A stretch of DNA of 64,000 nt from Agaricus subrufescens (Eukaryota > Basidiomycota > Agaricomycetes > Agaricales > Agaricaceae). A program made the translations under genes and the position numbers. How positions within the stretch are numbered: position 1 is the stretch's first letter; each line of letters starts with the position of its first letter. Where the stretch lies: assembly GCA_029945375.1 (NCBI GenBank), contig CM057059.1:1674001-1738000 (forward strand). The letters run 5' to 3'. Below the pieces are notes generated by a model. The model made no database searches and had not been told where the DNA came from. It saw only the letters and a program-made list of their open reading frames with translations. This document shows positions 1 through 11,441 of this stretch, piece by piece.

Positions 1-416
1 CTTGAGTTTCTCCCAAGCGTCCATCACTCCCTTCTTCTCCGCCTCCATAAGCTGTTTCGTCTTCTCTTTCTCCTTCAACCCCCCCTTCAGTATATCGAGC
101 CTCTGTTCGCGCGTATTATTAGAATCTTATCCCTCGCTCTCCTCCTTTGTTATCCTTTCACGCTCCTCCTTTTCCCTTTGAGCTCTCTCTTTCTTCCCTT
201 CCTCTTCTACAGATAGCACGATACCCGCCCACGGACTATTTATTTAAGAGTATTTAGCAGTTATCAACGCCTCGAATGCCGATGGTGTATAAATCGATGG
301 TGATCCTGCACCCAGTTTTCCCAACAACTGGGATGAGAGGTCCGGTGATGTCAAGAGGATAGTTGCGGATAAAAGGGGAGAAGATGTAGAAGGCGTCAAC
401 GCAGGGTTGGGGAGTT
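1..416 (-). pseudogene. Disrupted coiled-coil protein gene, running off the left edge
   Basis: One minus-strand frame from about 416 down to 1 reads like protein for its whole length. A Ser/Leu/Gly segment is followed by a highly charged Glu/Lys/Arg stretch typical of a coiled coil, ending in the frame at the left edge. Two in-frame TAA codons break it, at 246-244 and 129-127. I see no GT-AG pair that would remove either stop, so I read this as a decayed gene or fragment. The rest of the gene would lie left of the window and perhaps upstream around 0.8-1.5 kb. I do not recognise the family. A sequencing error or an unusual intron could also explain the stops. Confidence 0.4.
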
Positions 417-775
417 AGGGTTACATTGTGTTGAGGAAGTTTTACCGCCTATGTGTCTGACCTCAGAGTGTAACTTGACCGGCAGCGACGGGCTCGTCGT
501 TATGTGCGGGGTAAACTGCTATATACAATGTTATACTTGACCCGCTTGACAAAGATAAATTGGAGATCACGTATATTCGTTAATGATTTATCACTGGAGA
601 TGGCGAGACTAGAGGAATTGATGGCCTGCACGTGTGTTCGTAGTGGGATCTAGGGTGATGACCAGAGAGTCCACGATTGGCGAGTTCAATCCATCCATCT
701 CGCCCTTCCCCACCTGTCCCTGGTTCTCCTCTCTGTGCTTCTTCTTCCTTGCAGTAAAATCTTCCAAAGACATCT

Positions 776-1503
776 TTACTCCCAGTATAGATGAGATGGG
801 GGAGGTAGAGGAGATACGGACTCGACGTTGTTCGAGACTAGGTTCGGTGGCTGTGTGACGAGTCGGCGGGAGAAACGGTCAGGCCGATGAAAGATGGGCC
901 TGAACATGGAGGGGATGTGGCTTTCCGAGAAAATAACGAGGACGGGGGTGGTGACTGTGAAGGGTACTGGAATGTTGGGTCGCCATCTGCTACCGGTAGC
1001 TCTCCCTTCCAACTCATCTTGATCGCTAATTGCTTCCTCCGGTACTTCCTGGTCGACTTCCATCTTTCCGGAGCCCTTGCCTTCCAACAGAGAAGCTGGT
1101 AGCGGTGGTAACATGAGCAGAGGCGGTGAAGTAGATGTGGCTAGGGACATTGGTAACGACGGTTCATCAATAGGAACGGGTGGTAGAGATTTTGGAGAGT
1201 CACGTATGATTTCTTCATTATCTGGTGATTGCACAAGCCCTTCATCGTGCTCGGGAGATGAGGGAGGTGATAATATATCGGGCAGTTTGAAATCGCGTGG
1301 AGATAGCGGTGTAGTGATGGCGGTGGATGGGGGTGAGGGGTGTCGGTGACAAGGGGACCTGGGTGAACATGACCTCACGCGAGCGGGAACTGCGAGGGGA
1401 AATGAGTATAGAAGCAAGGAGAGTGTGTGAAGAGGACAAGGACGAGGAGTGGGGTGCAGCTTCTTATGCTTTGGTAGTGGGGTCTGTTGGAATTTCTTTC
1501 AGT
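776..1503 (-). other. Possible Pro/Ser-rich exon, minus strand
   Basis: A long open minus-strand frame rich in Pro, Ser and Leu, with acidic patches (for example MEVDQEVPEE). It has no in-frame ATG near its 5' end, only a TGA near 1503. A plausible 3' splice site (CCCCTCGCAG) lies near 1391 and a possible donor (GTAAAG) near 778, so it could be an internal exon. It may belong to the same gene as the coiled-coil segment at the left edge. The composition is low-complexity, so coding status is uncertain. Confidence 0.25.
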
Positions 1504-1560
1504 TTTAGCGGGTCCAGGATTGATATAGACTTAAGGTAGCCTTCGGTTGAAGGGGTTAAA

Positions 1561-2345
1561 AGAAATTACTTCAAGTTGATTGAGGAGGAGCAAATCCTCT
1601 GGTACCAACGGTGGCACTGCGGCGCTATTGTCCAAACGTCGAAATTCGTGTTCCCTTGATTAGTTATATATACCTGTCCCAAACAATGCCCAACCCCCTT
1701 TGACTTGCCGCGATTACATTCACCTTGTGTGTGATAATGATCCTGATATTAATCATATCACCGTCTTCCCTTTATTGGCTTATTTTTATGCGTCTGTTTC
1801 TTATTATCACTCAAACAATATTAGGATCACTAATCTCGCCTTCGGGACTCGCACTTCAGCTTCAAAGGCAGCTTACAACATGAGTTATAGAAGGTGTCAA
1901 GTTGGGTAGGATCCACCCGTCAAACGTCTCCGAAGACCCCCTTTGCATTTGTCAACAGGACCTTATCGCAAACGAATAGATTACTACTGACAGAGGGAGA
2001 AAATCCTGTCAGTTTTTAGTCGCGTCATAATCCTACGACCGACTAGAGATTTGAACAACCCTGATAATGATCCTTAGGTACCGTATAAAAATCTCCTACA
2101 CTGCATTATTGTCCGACAGCCACATCAACTTACAGTTGTATTAATAAATAAACAAGGTCAATCTGCCCGAAATGAGGAAAACTAGCAACTCCGGCATCCA
2201 TCCATCATTATTATTCGTAATGTCATCAAGTATAGTCAAACAAAGAGAAGCATAATTAACAAAAGATTAAAGGGATGAGATACTATTTCTACTACGAAGC
2301 AGGTTGACACAATGAATAGTCTTTTAGGGAGGGGAAGTTCTTGAA
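1561..2345. other. Gene-free stretch
   Basis: Mostly AT-rich sequence with no frame I can support as coding. The right part presumably holds the 3' UTR of the minus-strand diacylglycerol kinase gene. Confidence 0.5.
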
Positions 2346-3734
2346 TCATACAGTCCATATTGATCCAATCCACGAGGCAAATTTGAGGAATCCGAGTATA
2401 CAACCGCCAGAAACAATGGGTAGCGTCAAATTATCATCCAACGAACCAAGATCTAGACACATAAAGCGTCAGCACGGATAAGGGATGTTTCGTAGAAGAT
2501 GCCTCACCCAAAGCTTCAGCGACGCCGCTGATCAATCCGGCAACCACACCAATGATACCGAGGCCGAACCAACCTGCTAGCGCCCCTGTCTCATTCACGC
2601 CTTGCTCAAGGCTCCACACCAATTCTCTTCCTCCGAACCTGAGAGGAGCGACCCAAGACCAGAAAGTGATAGCGATGAACGTTCCTGTGAGACTAGCCGC
2701 TAAGAATCCGGCCAAACTTTTCCGGGGGGCCAGTGGAAGTCGAAGGCTTGATAGAAGAGGTAGAGAGGACAGAGGAGGGGGGAGCAGAGGGATGGAGGAA
2801 GGGAGTCGGGGTGAGGAGGGGCCGTACATTCGACCTATTGTGGATGCGGCTGTGTCGGCCCAAGAGAGGCTGTGTGTTTATTAGCATCATTCTGTTGAAC
2901 CGAAAAGGGAAGGTGCGCACATTAGAATGGCGACTGTAGCGACATCGCGGGGATAGAACTGAAGCGCAACGTTGACACCCAAGATGTACCATATCACGCC
3001 ATTAGTGGATTTCTGGATATCTAGAGTAAGTAATCGCCCACGCATAAGTGGGAAAAAGCGGCCGGCACCTTTTCGCTTTCGCGCATCAAGAAGCCCAACA
3101 CGCGCTCATACAGTCGCTCAAAGGTAGGCCAACGGAACCGTAAGATGTCCGCAGGGACAATAACGCATAGCGATGACCATAGTGTTAAGACGACTTTTGA
3201 GACGTCGCCTTCTGTGACATAGAGGTATAGAGTAAAGAAACCTGAACCGAGCTGAGCGCCTGGAGCGAGACATGGTAGCAAGAAGGACTGACCAATGGAG
3301 CTATGCAACAGCTTTCTAGGAATTTCCCAGTCAACTCTTTTGGCAGTAGCGCCGTTGACCACCACCGGCTGAGGAGTACTTCCTCGCCTCCGTCGTCTGG
3401 CCTGGTTCTCATCGATGGCCTTTTCTCCCTCTGGAGAGTCGTCGTCGAGTTCAAACAAAAGGTCCCTTTCCCGCTCGGTGTCGCTGACGTTGGAAGAAGC
3501 AATGTCCTCGGTATCGTCTTCGGGGATGCTGGAGACGCCGAGCATCTCGAGATGGGTGAGACCTTCGAGTCTTTTGATGACTTTGCTGGTGATGGCGGCG
3601 GAGGTGAGCGCCAGCATCGGGGAGCGGGAGCGGGAACGGGAGCGGGGGCGGCGGACGGCGGGGGCAGCGTCGAGGGACATGGGTACGGGGGAGAGCCAAG
3701 GAGCAACAAACGCAGCAACACACGGTAATGTCAT
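2346..3734 (-). CDS. DGK1: CTP-dependent diacylglycerol kinase, DGK1 type
   Basis: Integral ER/nuclear-envelope enzyme family that phosphorylates diacylglycerol to phosphatidate using CTP. Five exons on the minus strand: 3734-3293, 3241-3069, 3012-2921, 2869-2508 and 2452-2346, giving 391 residues. The N-terminal third is a variable region with Arg/Ser repeats and an acidic stretch. It is followed by the family core: WEIPRKLLHSSIG, the segment ending LYERVLGFLMRESEK, then STNGVIWYILGV, LSWADTAASTIGR and APRKSLAGFLAASLTG, with several hydrophobic helices, ending in SGGCILGFLKFASW. Every intron is 51-56 nt with GT-AG ends. The start codon lies only 25 bp past the uS8 stop codon on the same strand. 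A later in-frame ATG about 20 codons in is an alternative start. Confidence 0.9.
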
Positions 3735-3759
3735 TTCGGGAAATACATTCGCACGCTAA

Positions 3760-4425
3760 CTAGTAAACATAACCCAACACCTTCCCACCGACGTTTTTCC
3801 GACGGGCTTCTTCGTGGTCGAGGATGCCGGACGACGTCGTGAGGATGACGATGCCGATGCCACGGGAGGGCAGCAGGTAACTGACCCACTTCTCGATGCG
3901 GTTGTTCTGCACGTTGAATCGCGGCGAGATGACTCCCGTTTTATTTAACCTTCCGTTCAGCTGCACGACGATTTTGCCGGCTCGGTGATCATCGATGATT
4001 TCGAATTCGCCGATATAGCCTGCAAGAACACAAGTCAGTTATGTGCAAAAAAAAAAACAAGGCGAAGAATGTAGTCTCGTCAGTGAACCCGTGTCTCGTG
4101 TGAAGGAGGGAGAACACGGGCTGTATTGGTTATATGGAGACGTTGATATATCGAAGGGTTAAAACGACTAGCGCGTAGCGAATAGATCGGTCACGCAAGC
4201 CGTAGTTATATCACTTCGAGACGTGAGGGGCAGGACTCACCGTGGCGTTGCATGACGGAAAGGAATTTGACAACGACTTTGGACGAGGGACGGATGATGA
4301 CCTGACGTTTGCCGCGGCGGGAGGCATTGCAGATGCTTTTGAGGCAGTCGTTCTAATGCAGCGTCAGAGGGTGGTGTAGCCATCGCGGAAGACCGAGGAC
4401 GCACCAAGACGGAGACGCGGACCAT
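3760..4425 (-). CDS. RPS22: 40S ribosomal protein uS8 (yeast Rps22, human RPS15A)
   Basis: Small-subunit ribosomal protein. Exons 4425-4405, 4352-4241 and 4019-3760 give 130 residues, the usual length for the family. The first exon holds just seven codons (MVRVSVL). The second continues [18 protein letters not shown] and the third ends with [18 protein letters not shown] then DHEEARRK and a GYVY terminus. Intron 1 is 52 nt and intron 2 about 221 nt, the longest in the housekeeping block. The gene is divergent from eS17, with about 350 bp between the two start codons, which suggests a shared promoter and matched expression. Confidence 0.96.
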
Positions 4426-4771
4426 GGTGGAAAGGCGGTGGTGATTTTGGAGAGACTAGAAGAAGACAGATAAGCAAGCAATTCACGGACCCCGATCTGA
4501 GTGTCGTGCTATGGAAAGCGCGAGTCAGATGGGGAGAAACCAGGCCAGCATTTCCTCGGCGACGACACTCCAGACGGCGACGAGGGCGACGATTTACCTT
4601 GACTCGACCGGGGACAGCGGGGGCACGACAGCGAAAACAGCGAGCGCGCGGATCACCCGTGTGTGTTTGTGCATGTTTGGCGCGTGGACTGTGCAGCTGG
4701 ATCAAGCCACCCGGCCGCTGCCGGGGCATGGTTGGGGCGACACGACCGACCAGCGCAATCTCGAGTTCACC
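4426..4771. promoter_or_regulatory. Bidirectional promoter between uS8 and eS17
   Basis: A 346-bp interval separates the start codons of two divergent ribosomal protein genes of the same subunit. It is GC-rich, with CpG-rich stretches. No other gene fits here, so the two 5' UTRs and both core promoters must share it. I did not identify a specific factor site with confidence. Confidence 0.7.
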
Positions 4772-5407
4772 ATGGTCAGTGGCCCGTGCACCCGCCCGCC
4801 GCCGCGCTCACCGTCTCTCTAGGGCCGCGTTCGCACCAAGACCACCAAGAGGGCTTCCCGCGTTCTCATCGAAAAATAGTCTGTCCGCCATCCTCTCCCT
4901 CTTTTCCATACTCACATCGCGCGCAGCTACCCCCGCCTCACCCTCGATTTCCACACCAACAAACGTATCATCGATGAAGTCGTACGTCTGCAGTGATCCA
5001 TATATCCGATCTATTCTAAATTTCTACATCCAGACCCTCGTCCCCTCCAAACGCCTCCGAAACAAAATCGCAGGATTCACAACTCACTTGATGCGACGCA
5101 TTCAAAAAGGCCCCGTCCGCGGCATTTCGTTCAAACTCCAGGAAGAAGAGCGTGAACGCAAGGACAACTACGTTCCCGAAATTTCGGCCTTGGATACTAC
5201 TTCCTCTGGACTCGAGATTGATCCTGACACCAAGGTTCGTCGCCGCCACTTTATGTATCGTTGTAGAGAAATTTAATTCTCGTACAGGCACTACTTGATG
5301 CTCTCAACTTTGATTCAATCCAAGCCACCGTTGTCCAGCCTGTGACGGCCCAACCTGAAAGACCAAGGAGGGAGAGAAGAAATGTGCCTGGTGCTGGTCG
5401 TGCGTGA
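4772..5407 (+). CDS. RPS17: 40S ribosomal protein eS17
   Basis: Small-subunit ribosomal protein, 144 residues. Five exons: 4772-4774, 4823-4878, 4927-4981, 5034-5234 and 5288-5407. The first exon is only the ATG, a common arrangement in fungal ribosomal protein genes. Landmarks are [20 protein letters not shown], then [44 protein letters not shown] and an Ala/Pro/Gly-rich tail ending VPGAGRA. Introns are 47-60 nt. The gene runs convergent toward eEF2, whose stop codon lies about 560 bp downstream. Confidence 0.96.
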
Positions 5408-5965
5408 TATACACCATATTTTCGCTTGTCCCACTCCATCTCTGCTTTATGGATGACGAAGAGAAGTGTGAAAAAAACTGGTGTTTATTTGTGTAGAATA
5501 TTCCCTCCCCTTTTCGCTATAGTATTCCGTCCCGTCCCTCAGATCATATGTTCTACACTCTACGCAGTATGATTCATGCTCCTGATCCCCCATAAAATGC
5601 CGCTCAAGGATGGTACTCATTCTGCGCGTTCTTAAGCATCCTTCATCCAATCCATATATCTCACATGGCGCACCCGTCGAATTCACCCTGCCCTGACTCT
5701 CTCAGAAGTATTCACCTCCTTGAGAACAGGCAGCGACTGAAAAAGCATATCCAAATAGAATTGTTCTAATAAAAACAAAACTACAAAGACATGCAAAACA
5801 ACTGATAGAAAGCAATAACTAATGATCTGATTGACATGAATAACAATCATCAGACGATCCGAACGTTACACTTACCGAGTTATGCTCTGATGAAGGTGGT
5901 CGTTCCCGCAACCCGAAATGACAGTTGGGCGCATTTGCTTGGTGATAAGTCCGAGCCCACCAGGG
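5408..5965. other. Convergent 3' region of eS17 and eEF2
   Basis: About 560 bp between two convergent stop codons. I see no coding frame here. It must hold the 3' UTRs of both highly expressed genes. Confidence 0.6.
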
Positions 5966-8957
5966 TTACAATTTGTCATAGTAAGCCTCGAGCGGAGGAA
6001 TTTCAGCCTGTGAACAAATACCGTTTCAATCTGTCGGCGCACTGGTTCAGTATAACCCCATCTAGCATACCTTGAGACCCTTCCTCACGCGAATCGACCT
6101 GACCAATTCTTCCAATTTACTGCCTTTCTCAAGAGCATCTCCGCTCATCGGTTCCCAATGGTCAAAAACAGATTGGGGGAACGCTTGTCCCGCAGTGTGC
6201 GAGCGTAGCTCTCCGTTGAAACCGAAAGACTCGCTGACGGGCAAGTAAGCTTTGACAGTGAACATTGGTGTGCCTGGGCGCTGTTCTTCGCTGATGACCT
6301 GCCCACGACGTTTGTTCAAGACGGTGTAGATACCACCGATGGCGTTCTCAGGGCATTGGATTTCCACTACAGTATTTTTTTTTTAGTATCCACGGTGAGC
6401 AGGTAAGGTGGCAGATAGCCGTACCGAGGAAGACAGGTTCTTGAAGGGTAGGTTGAGCTAGGAGAGCCGCAGCATGACAGCACCTACGCATTGTAGGAAT
6501 TATCTGTCCTCCTCCACGGTGAATCGAGTCGGTATGCAACTACAAAAGATTCCAAGAATAAGAAAATGTCAACACTTCATGATGCGAAAGCAGCCCATAC
6601 AGTGACATCAAGGATATTAAATCGTATTCCGCGCATGTTCTCTTCACACAAAACACCTTCCTTTGTCGCCCACTGGAAGCCCGCAACACAAGAATCCTTG
6701 ATCTCATTCAGATATTGCACACCCTTCGTAGCATCTACAAGTAGATTAGGACCGGTAGTATCGGGGCCGAAACACCATATTTTCTTGGCTTCGGTTACAT
6801 CCCATCCGTATTCATCGGCCAAAACCCGTGCTCGGATCTTGGGGTCATCACGGGCGTTGATGTTACCGTCCTCGATATCCTTGACAATCGCTTCGTCGAG
6901 AGGTACAGCTTTAGTATAGAGACGATTGTGCCTGTTCTGTGACTTTGACAGAGCAACGATATTGGACTCTGCTTTGACTGTTTCACGGTAAGGAACGACA
7001 GGGTCGGAAATTTTGAGAGGAACGCCGGCGTGATCCTCTTCAAGGTCCTATCAAAGAGACTCAGCATGCGTTGTCAGGATGTGTAATCAAGATGCTGAAG
7101 TCGTACCTTGAGACAAATTTCAAGATGCAATTCGCCCACACCAGCAACGATATGCTCGCCAGTATCAGCTATGTAGGCTTGGACACTAGGGTCCGATCTT
7201 GATAAACGTTTGAGGCCTTCAACGAGTTTGGGAAGATCAGCGGCGTTCTTGACCTCGACAGCAACTCGTACGACAGGAGAGACAGAGAATTTCATAACCT
7301 TTAGGTTATGAGCAGTATCAGATGTGGTGAGGGTACCAGACTTGAGCAAAAATCGGTCAATACCACCGAGGCCGACGATATTTCCTGCAGGGCAATCCTC
7401 GATAAGCTCTGTGTACCGGCCCATCATGAGAACGACACGCTGAACGGACTTGATGAAGAGATCTTCCTTGCTTCCCGGCGAGTAGTTCGGTCCTTGAATA
7501 CGAATCTTGGGGCCAGCCCTGACTGTACCAGAGAAAACACGCCCAAAGGCGTAGAAACGTCCCTTATCCGAAGTTGGTACCATTTTGGAGACATAAAGTA
7601 CGAGGGGTCCTTCAGCATCGCAATCTCTGATACCAATAGCGGATTCATCATCCATAGGACCTTCGTAGAGAGTCTCAACTCGATAGCGTTGGGCGGTTTT
7701 TGGAGAAGGGAGGTTAATGACGATCATCTCCAGGAGGGAGTCACCAGCAGGAAGGAATTTACGCATGATGACCTTGAGAAGAGCTTTTCCTTCGAGCCCA
7801 CGTTCATTGGCAGCTAAATTGATGTCCAATTTCTCGCACATGGAGGCAATGGACTCTTTCTTCGAATTCATGACGGCATCGAAAATCTTGTAAATGGGAT
7901 CGAGCACGAATTGGTTAAAGCCACGCTCAAGAGGCTTCCCTTCAGCATCAGTACTGCTGGTGGTCCATTTGCGAGTTTTAGGGTTGAAGTAATTGTCACC
8001 CCAAAGCTTGACCATCATCTTCTTCTTGTCGACACCAAACTTCTTCGCGTAGCGGCTGGCGAATTGCCGAAGAGTGAAACCCCAACCATGAAGACCTGAA
8101 CCAAAGGCAACAGTACCCTTATCCGGATAAACTTGCAAATCACTAAGAGCTTCGTCGTGGTATGTGGTGATGATAACGTTGATCGATTCAATAGTACGCT
8201 GGAACGATTGGTAAAGGGACTCCTTGTCAACTTGAAGTTCGAGAAGGGCACGGTCGACCTTGTTGATGATGACAACGGGTTTGATACGTTCAGTCAAGGC
8301 CTGGCGGAGGACAGTCTCGGTTTGTACACAAACGCCGTCAACGGAGTCGACAACGACGAGAGCGCCATCAGTGACACGGAGCGCTGCGGTGACTTCGGAC
8401 GAGAAATCAACATGTCCCGGAGAATCGATCAAATTGATCAAAAACTCGTTTCCTAAAACATGTTAGTCAGACAATGGAGGACTTTCGAGCGGACAGACCT
8501 TCGGTCGCTTGTTCGATAGCGTCAATCTCTTCCTTATCAACCTCAAAATACAAGGAGAGTGCTGTTGATTTGATGGTTATACCGCGCTCTTTTTCGTCCT
8601 CTCGTGTATGAGTGAATGGATTATCGCCTGCCGTTGCGGTAGCAATGATCTGTGCCTTGGAGACCAGAGAGTCGGTGAGAGTTGACTTTCCGTGATCGAC
8701 TACTAATCTTTAGACCAATGACCCCAAAGACAGAAACAAATTTTTACCGTGAGCGATGACACTCATGTTCCGGATATTGGTTGGCCGGCCCATTAGACCA
8801 TGAATCTGATCTATTCACCAAGACGACATGCATCAGTTCCACTCGAACATGAAGAAACAGCGGGATCTTTTTGTCACTAACTGAGGGTGAAGTTTCTTTA
8901 CCGACATGAGTTAGTGAAATACAAGCATAAGTTGTGACTGGAGTGGACGTACACCAT
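5966..8957 (-). CDS. EFT2: Translation elongation factor 2 (eEF2)
   Basis: Cytosolic GTPase that drives ribosomal translocation. Nine exons: 8957-8953, 8895-8882, 8810-8748, 8699-8499, 8452-7107, 7047-6601, 6539-6425, 6366-6071 and 6007-5966, summing to 842 residues, the standard eEF2 length. Exon 1 is 5 nt (ATGGT) and exon 2 is 14 nt. Together they encode MVNFTLNQIHGL, matching the family start. The P-loop AHVDHGKST is at about residues 25-33, the switch segment GITIKSTA and [12 protein letters not shown] follow, and INKVD is present. The diphthamide histidine falls at residue 699 in DSIHRGGGQ. The C-terminus is EAYYDKL. The gene looks intact. Confidence 0.97.
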
Positions 8958-9716
8958 AGTAGATGACTCCTACATAAAACCGGGGAGAGTAGTGAGGGTT
9001 ACAATCTCGCGGAAAGGCATTGCTTTTAACCTGGTTCGGCGATGCTTAATTTACTGCAAACGGCTCAGATATGGTCTGACTCGAATCCTAAGCCGATGCT
9101 GTCTCGAGCGGGGCCTTGAGATATATGACTCAAAAATACCATTATCGTTTTTCTTCGCTACCGACTTTTTACTACCCAGTTTCGTTGGTCAGTTTCCGGC
9201 ATAACCGCGTATCGAGATAAGATTAGAATAAAATTCCCAGACGACTGAGTTGTAGTCCATTTGAGCAGTGCCGAGTACCCTGGGACAGAGGCGGCTCCGT
9301 TTCCATCATTGGAATCATTTAACTAACAATAGGACGTCTAGTACTTTATTTTTCCCACCTTCCGTCATTCGACCTACCTGCTCGACTCTGTGTTATCAGC
9401 TGATTGGCTTCCTCCCTGATGTTGCCAACTTTATGCATTTACATATTGAAAGCACGAGCCTAGCCTTGGAACCCCCGGACGGCTCGGTTACTGCCGTTTT
9501 ATTATACAGTTTGCTCTTCATTCTTTACTCCGTTAGCAAAAAGAATTGGAGGCAGTGCCACGGTCAGAAAAGCAAGCCACCGATTTATCCGAACTAATTT
9601 AATCATCTCAATACGAGATGTAATTTTACAGTGTATACTTTCAGTCCTACGAGTTTACAGACTAATTATGGCAGCAGTGTACGACCTGAATCAATTGGTG
9701 CCCTTCATTAATGGGT
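8958..9716. other. eEF2 upstream region, no other gene
   Basis: This must contain the eEF2 promoter and 5' UTR. Short open frames occur, but none has coding character or splice support. Confidence 0.5.
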
Positions 9717-9733
9717 GACTCTCCGTAACTCTA
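9717..9733 (+). repeat. Left terminal inverted repeat
   Basis: GACTCTCCGTAACTCTA, the exact reverse complement of the copy at 10552-10568. Confidence 0.75.
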
Positions 9734-10551
9734 AACTATAGATTTATAGGTTCTAAATGTTTCTAGATTATATTTTTCAAACTCCGCAATCTATGCAGAA
9801 ATTTATTGAACCGTAACGCATGTATGTAGACTAGATAATAGATATAGACATAGCCATTGCCGTACAAGGGCTTGATCCGTGTGTGGATTGATAAGCGTGT
9901 CACCACAATGGACAACCTTGATCACGACGATCTGAATGAACTTTTTGCGACTCAACAAATCCAAGACACTTATTTTCATTAACTACTAGCCTTGGAGGAC
10001 AAAGAAGATGATTCGGTGCTAACAGTTAGATGTATTCATCGATCAAGGAACATGTGCTATCCAAAACAAGCGTCGGGCTCGCACCTGCCAGCACCTCATC
10101 CGAGCGGATCTCTTACCCAACCCCTGGTATCTGACACCATGGCTCATCACGTATGACCAGCGCAATGAATGTGCCTTTATCATGACCATGGGCCTCAATT
10201 TTCAAACATTTCAATTAATTCTTGAAACTGCCTTTGAGCGGTTATGGAACCAGTCTTAATCATCATAAATGAGACGTATGTAGCTAGTGCAAAACATCAG
10301 TGTACGCAGGGGACTATCAACACACGGATGATGATCAATTGGCAATCAGACCCTGAGTCCTTTCTAGGTGTTGATCCGAAAATGTATTGGTTGAGTGTGT
10401 GAAATTATGACATACCGTAAGAAAGTTTAGAAAGGCCTTCAAGTCTGCAGTTTTCTAGATTTTTAAGATCCGCTGGCACAGTTACTTGATATATCCATCG
10501 GCATCTCCGGCATGTAGTTTAGAATCTATAAATTTATAGAAATTTATTATC

Positions 10552-10568
10552 TAGAGTTACGGAGAGTC
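10552..10568 (-). repeat. Right terminal inverted repeat
   Basis: TAGAGTTACGGAGAGTC on the plus strand, an exact inverted match to 9717-9733. Confidence 0.75.
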
Positions 10569-11441
10569 GTCCAATGTCGCGGGCGGTATCTATAACATAG
10601 TTATCACTGTCCATGCAGTTCATTTTAGCAGCTCGTTAGCGGCTGTATATCTTTATAGACTACTCAAGGAACGATAAAAGTAGCCGTCATATTTTACGTT
10701 CAGTACAGCCTCGGAGCCCTGACATATTCACGTGTTCACGTCCTTGCCATGCCAACGGGATCCCTCAAGTCTCCACATCATGATGTGGCGTGGAATCAAA
10801 TTAAATCCTACTCAACAATAAATGTACTAAAGTTGACCATGATCCACCCGCCCGTACAGCTTTAAGACTCAAGACGTCCGTGTGGCCCGCGAAGTCGGAT
10901 GTTACCGCTTCTGAAGCATGGCACGGCAGTGTTGGCGACTATTGGACTCATGGTCACAGACATATCGCCTCGATATCCCGGGTCACTTTTCTTAATAGCG
11001 CAACTAGCGCAACGCTTGTCGTAATTTCATAATCCATTAATGGATTGTACAATTTGAAAGGAGGCTGAACGTAATCAATTATTCATGGCATAGCTCACAC
11101 GTTAGTTCTACCCCGTTCATCGCAGAGACACTAAGATTACGGCTATTGGAGCCTTAGCATATTCAAGTGCGAGTAAATTCAGAGTATATTCAACCCTCCA
11201 GGATGCCATGGCGGTGGGAATCTTATGTGGTAAGTCCCGCTGATGAATGACAATGTTCAGGACTTCACTGACGAAATAACGTTACTGCCAATTCATCGAT
11301 GCACTAAGGGTGCGAGCTTGACAGCAGGGAGAATGAGTGGCCTAAGACTGACAAAGAGAAAGCGACTCGTACAAAACTGGCCGCTATCTCCATCCCTTCT
11401 TTTTCATCCCCCTCATTTCTAGCACCCTATAGTACATCTCT
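10569..11441. other. Gene-free stretch before 7TM gene A
   Basis: No coding frame supported. A short palindrome (TCCATTAATGGA) lies near 11034. The right end must hold the promoter of the 7TM gene. Confidence 0.45.

Larger units (their letters stand above)
9717..10568. mobile_element. Degenerate DNA transposon with terminal inverted repeats and a transposase fragment
   Basis: An approximately 850-bp unit is bounded by perfect 17-bp terminal inverted repeats starting GACTCTCCGTAACTCTA. The repeats extend imperfectly inward into AT-rich sequence. Inside, on the plus strand from the ATG near 9908, lies an N-terminal transposase-like frame. It begins MDNLDHDDLNELFATQQIQD, meets a stop and a frameshift, then continues near 10058 with RADLLPNPWYLTPW and FIMTMGL before a stop. 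That arrangement recalls the N-terminus of fungal DDE-superfamily endonuclease transposases. The catalytic part is missing, so the element is non-autonomous. I found no convincing target-site duplication. Confidence 0.6.

Noticed and set aside
410..423. GTTAGGGTTA, a telomere-like repeat
   Set aside because: Single occurrence with no tandem array; chance match.
4506..5276. Long plus-strand open frame over eS17
   Set aside because: It reads through eS17 introns; the spliced eS17 model explains the region fully.
7308..8466. Plus-strand open frames antisense to eEF2
   Set aside because: Shadows of the strongly biased eEF2 coding frame, with no independent features.
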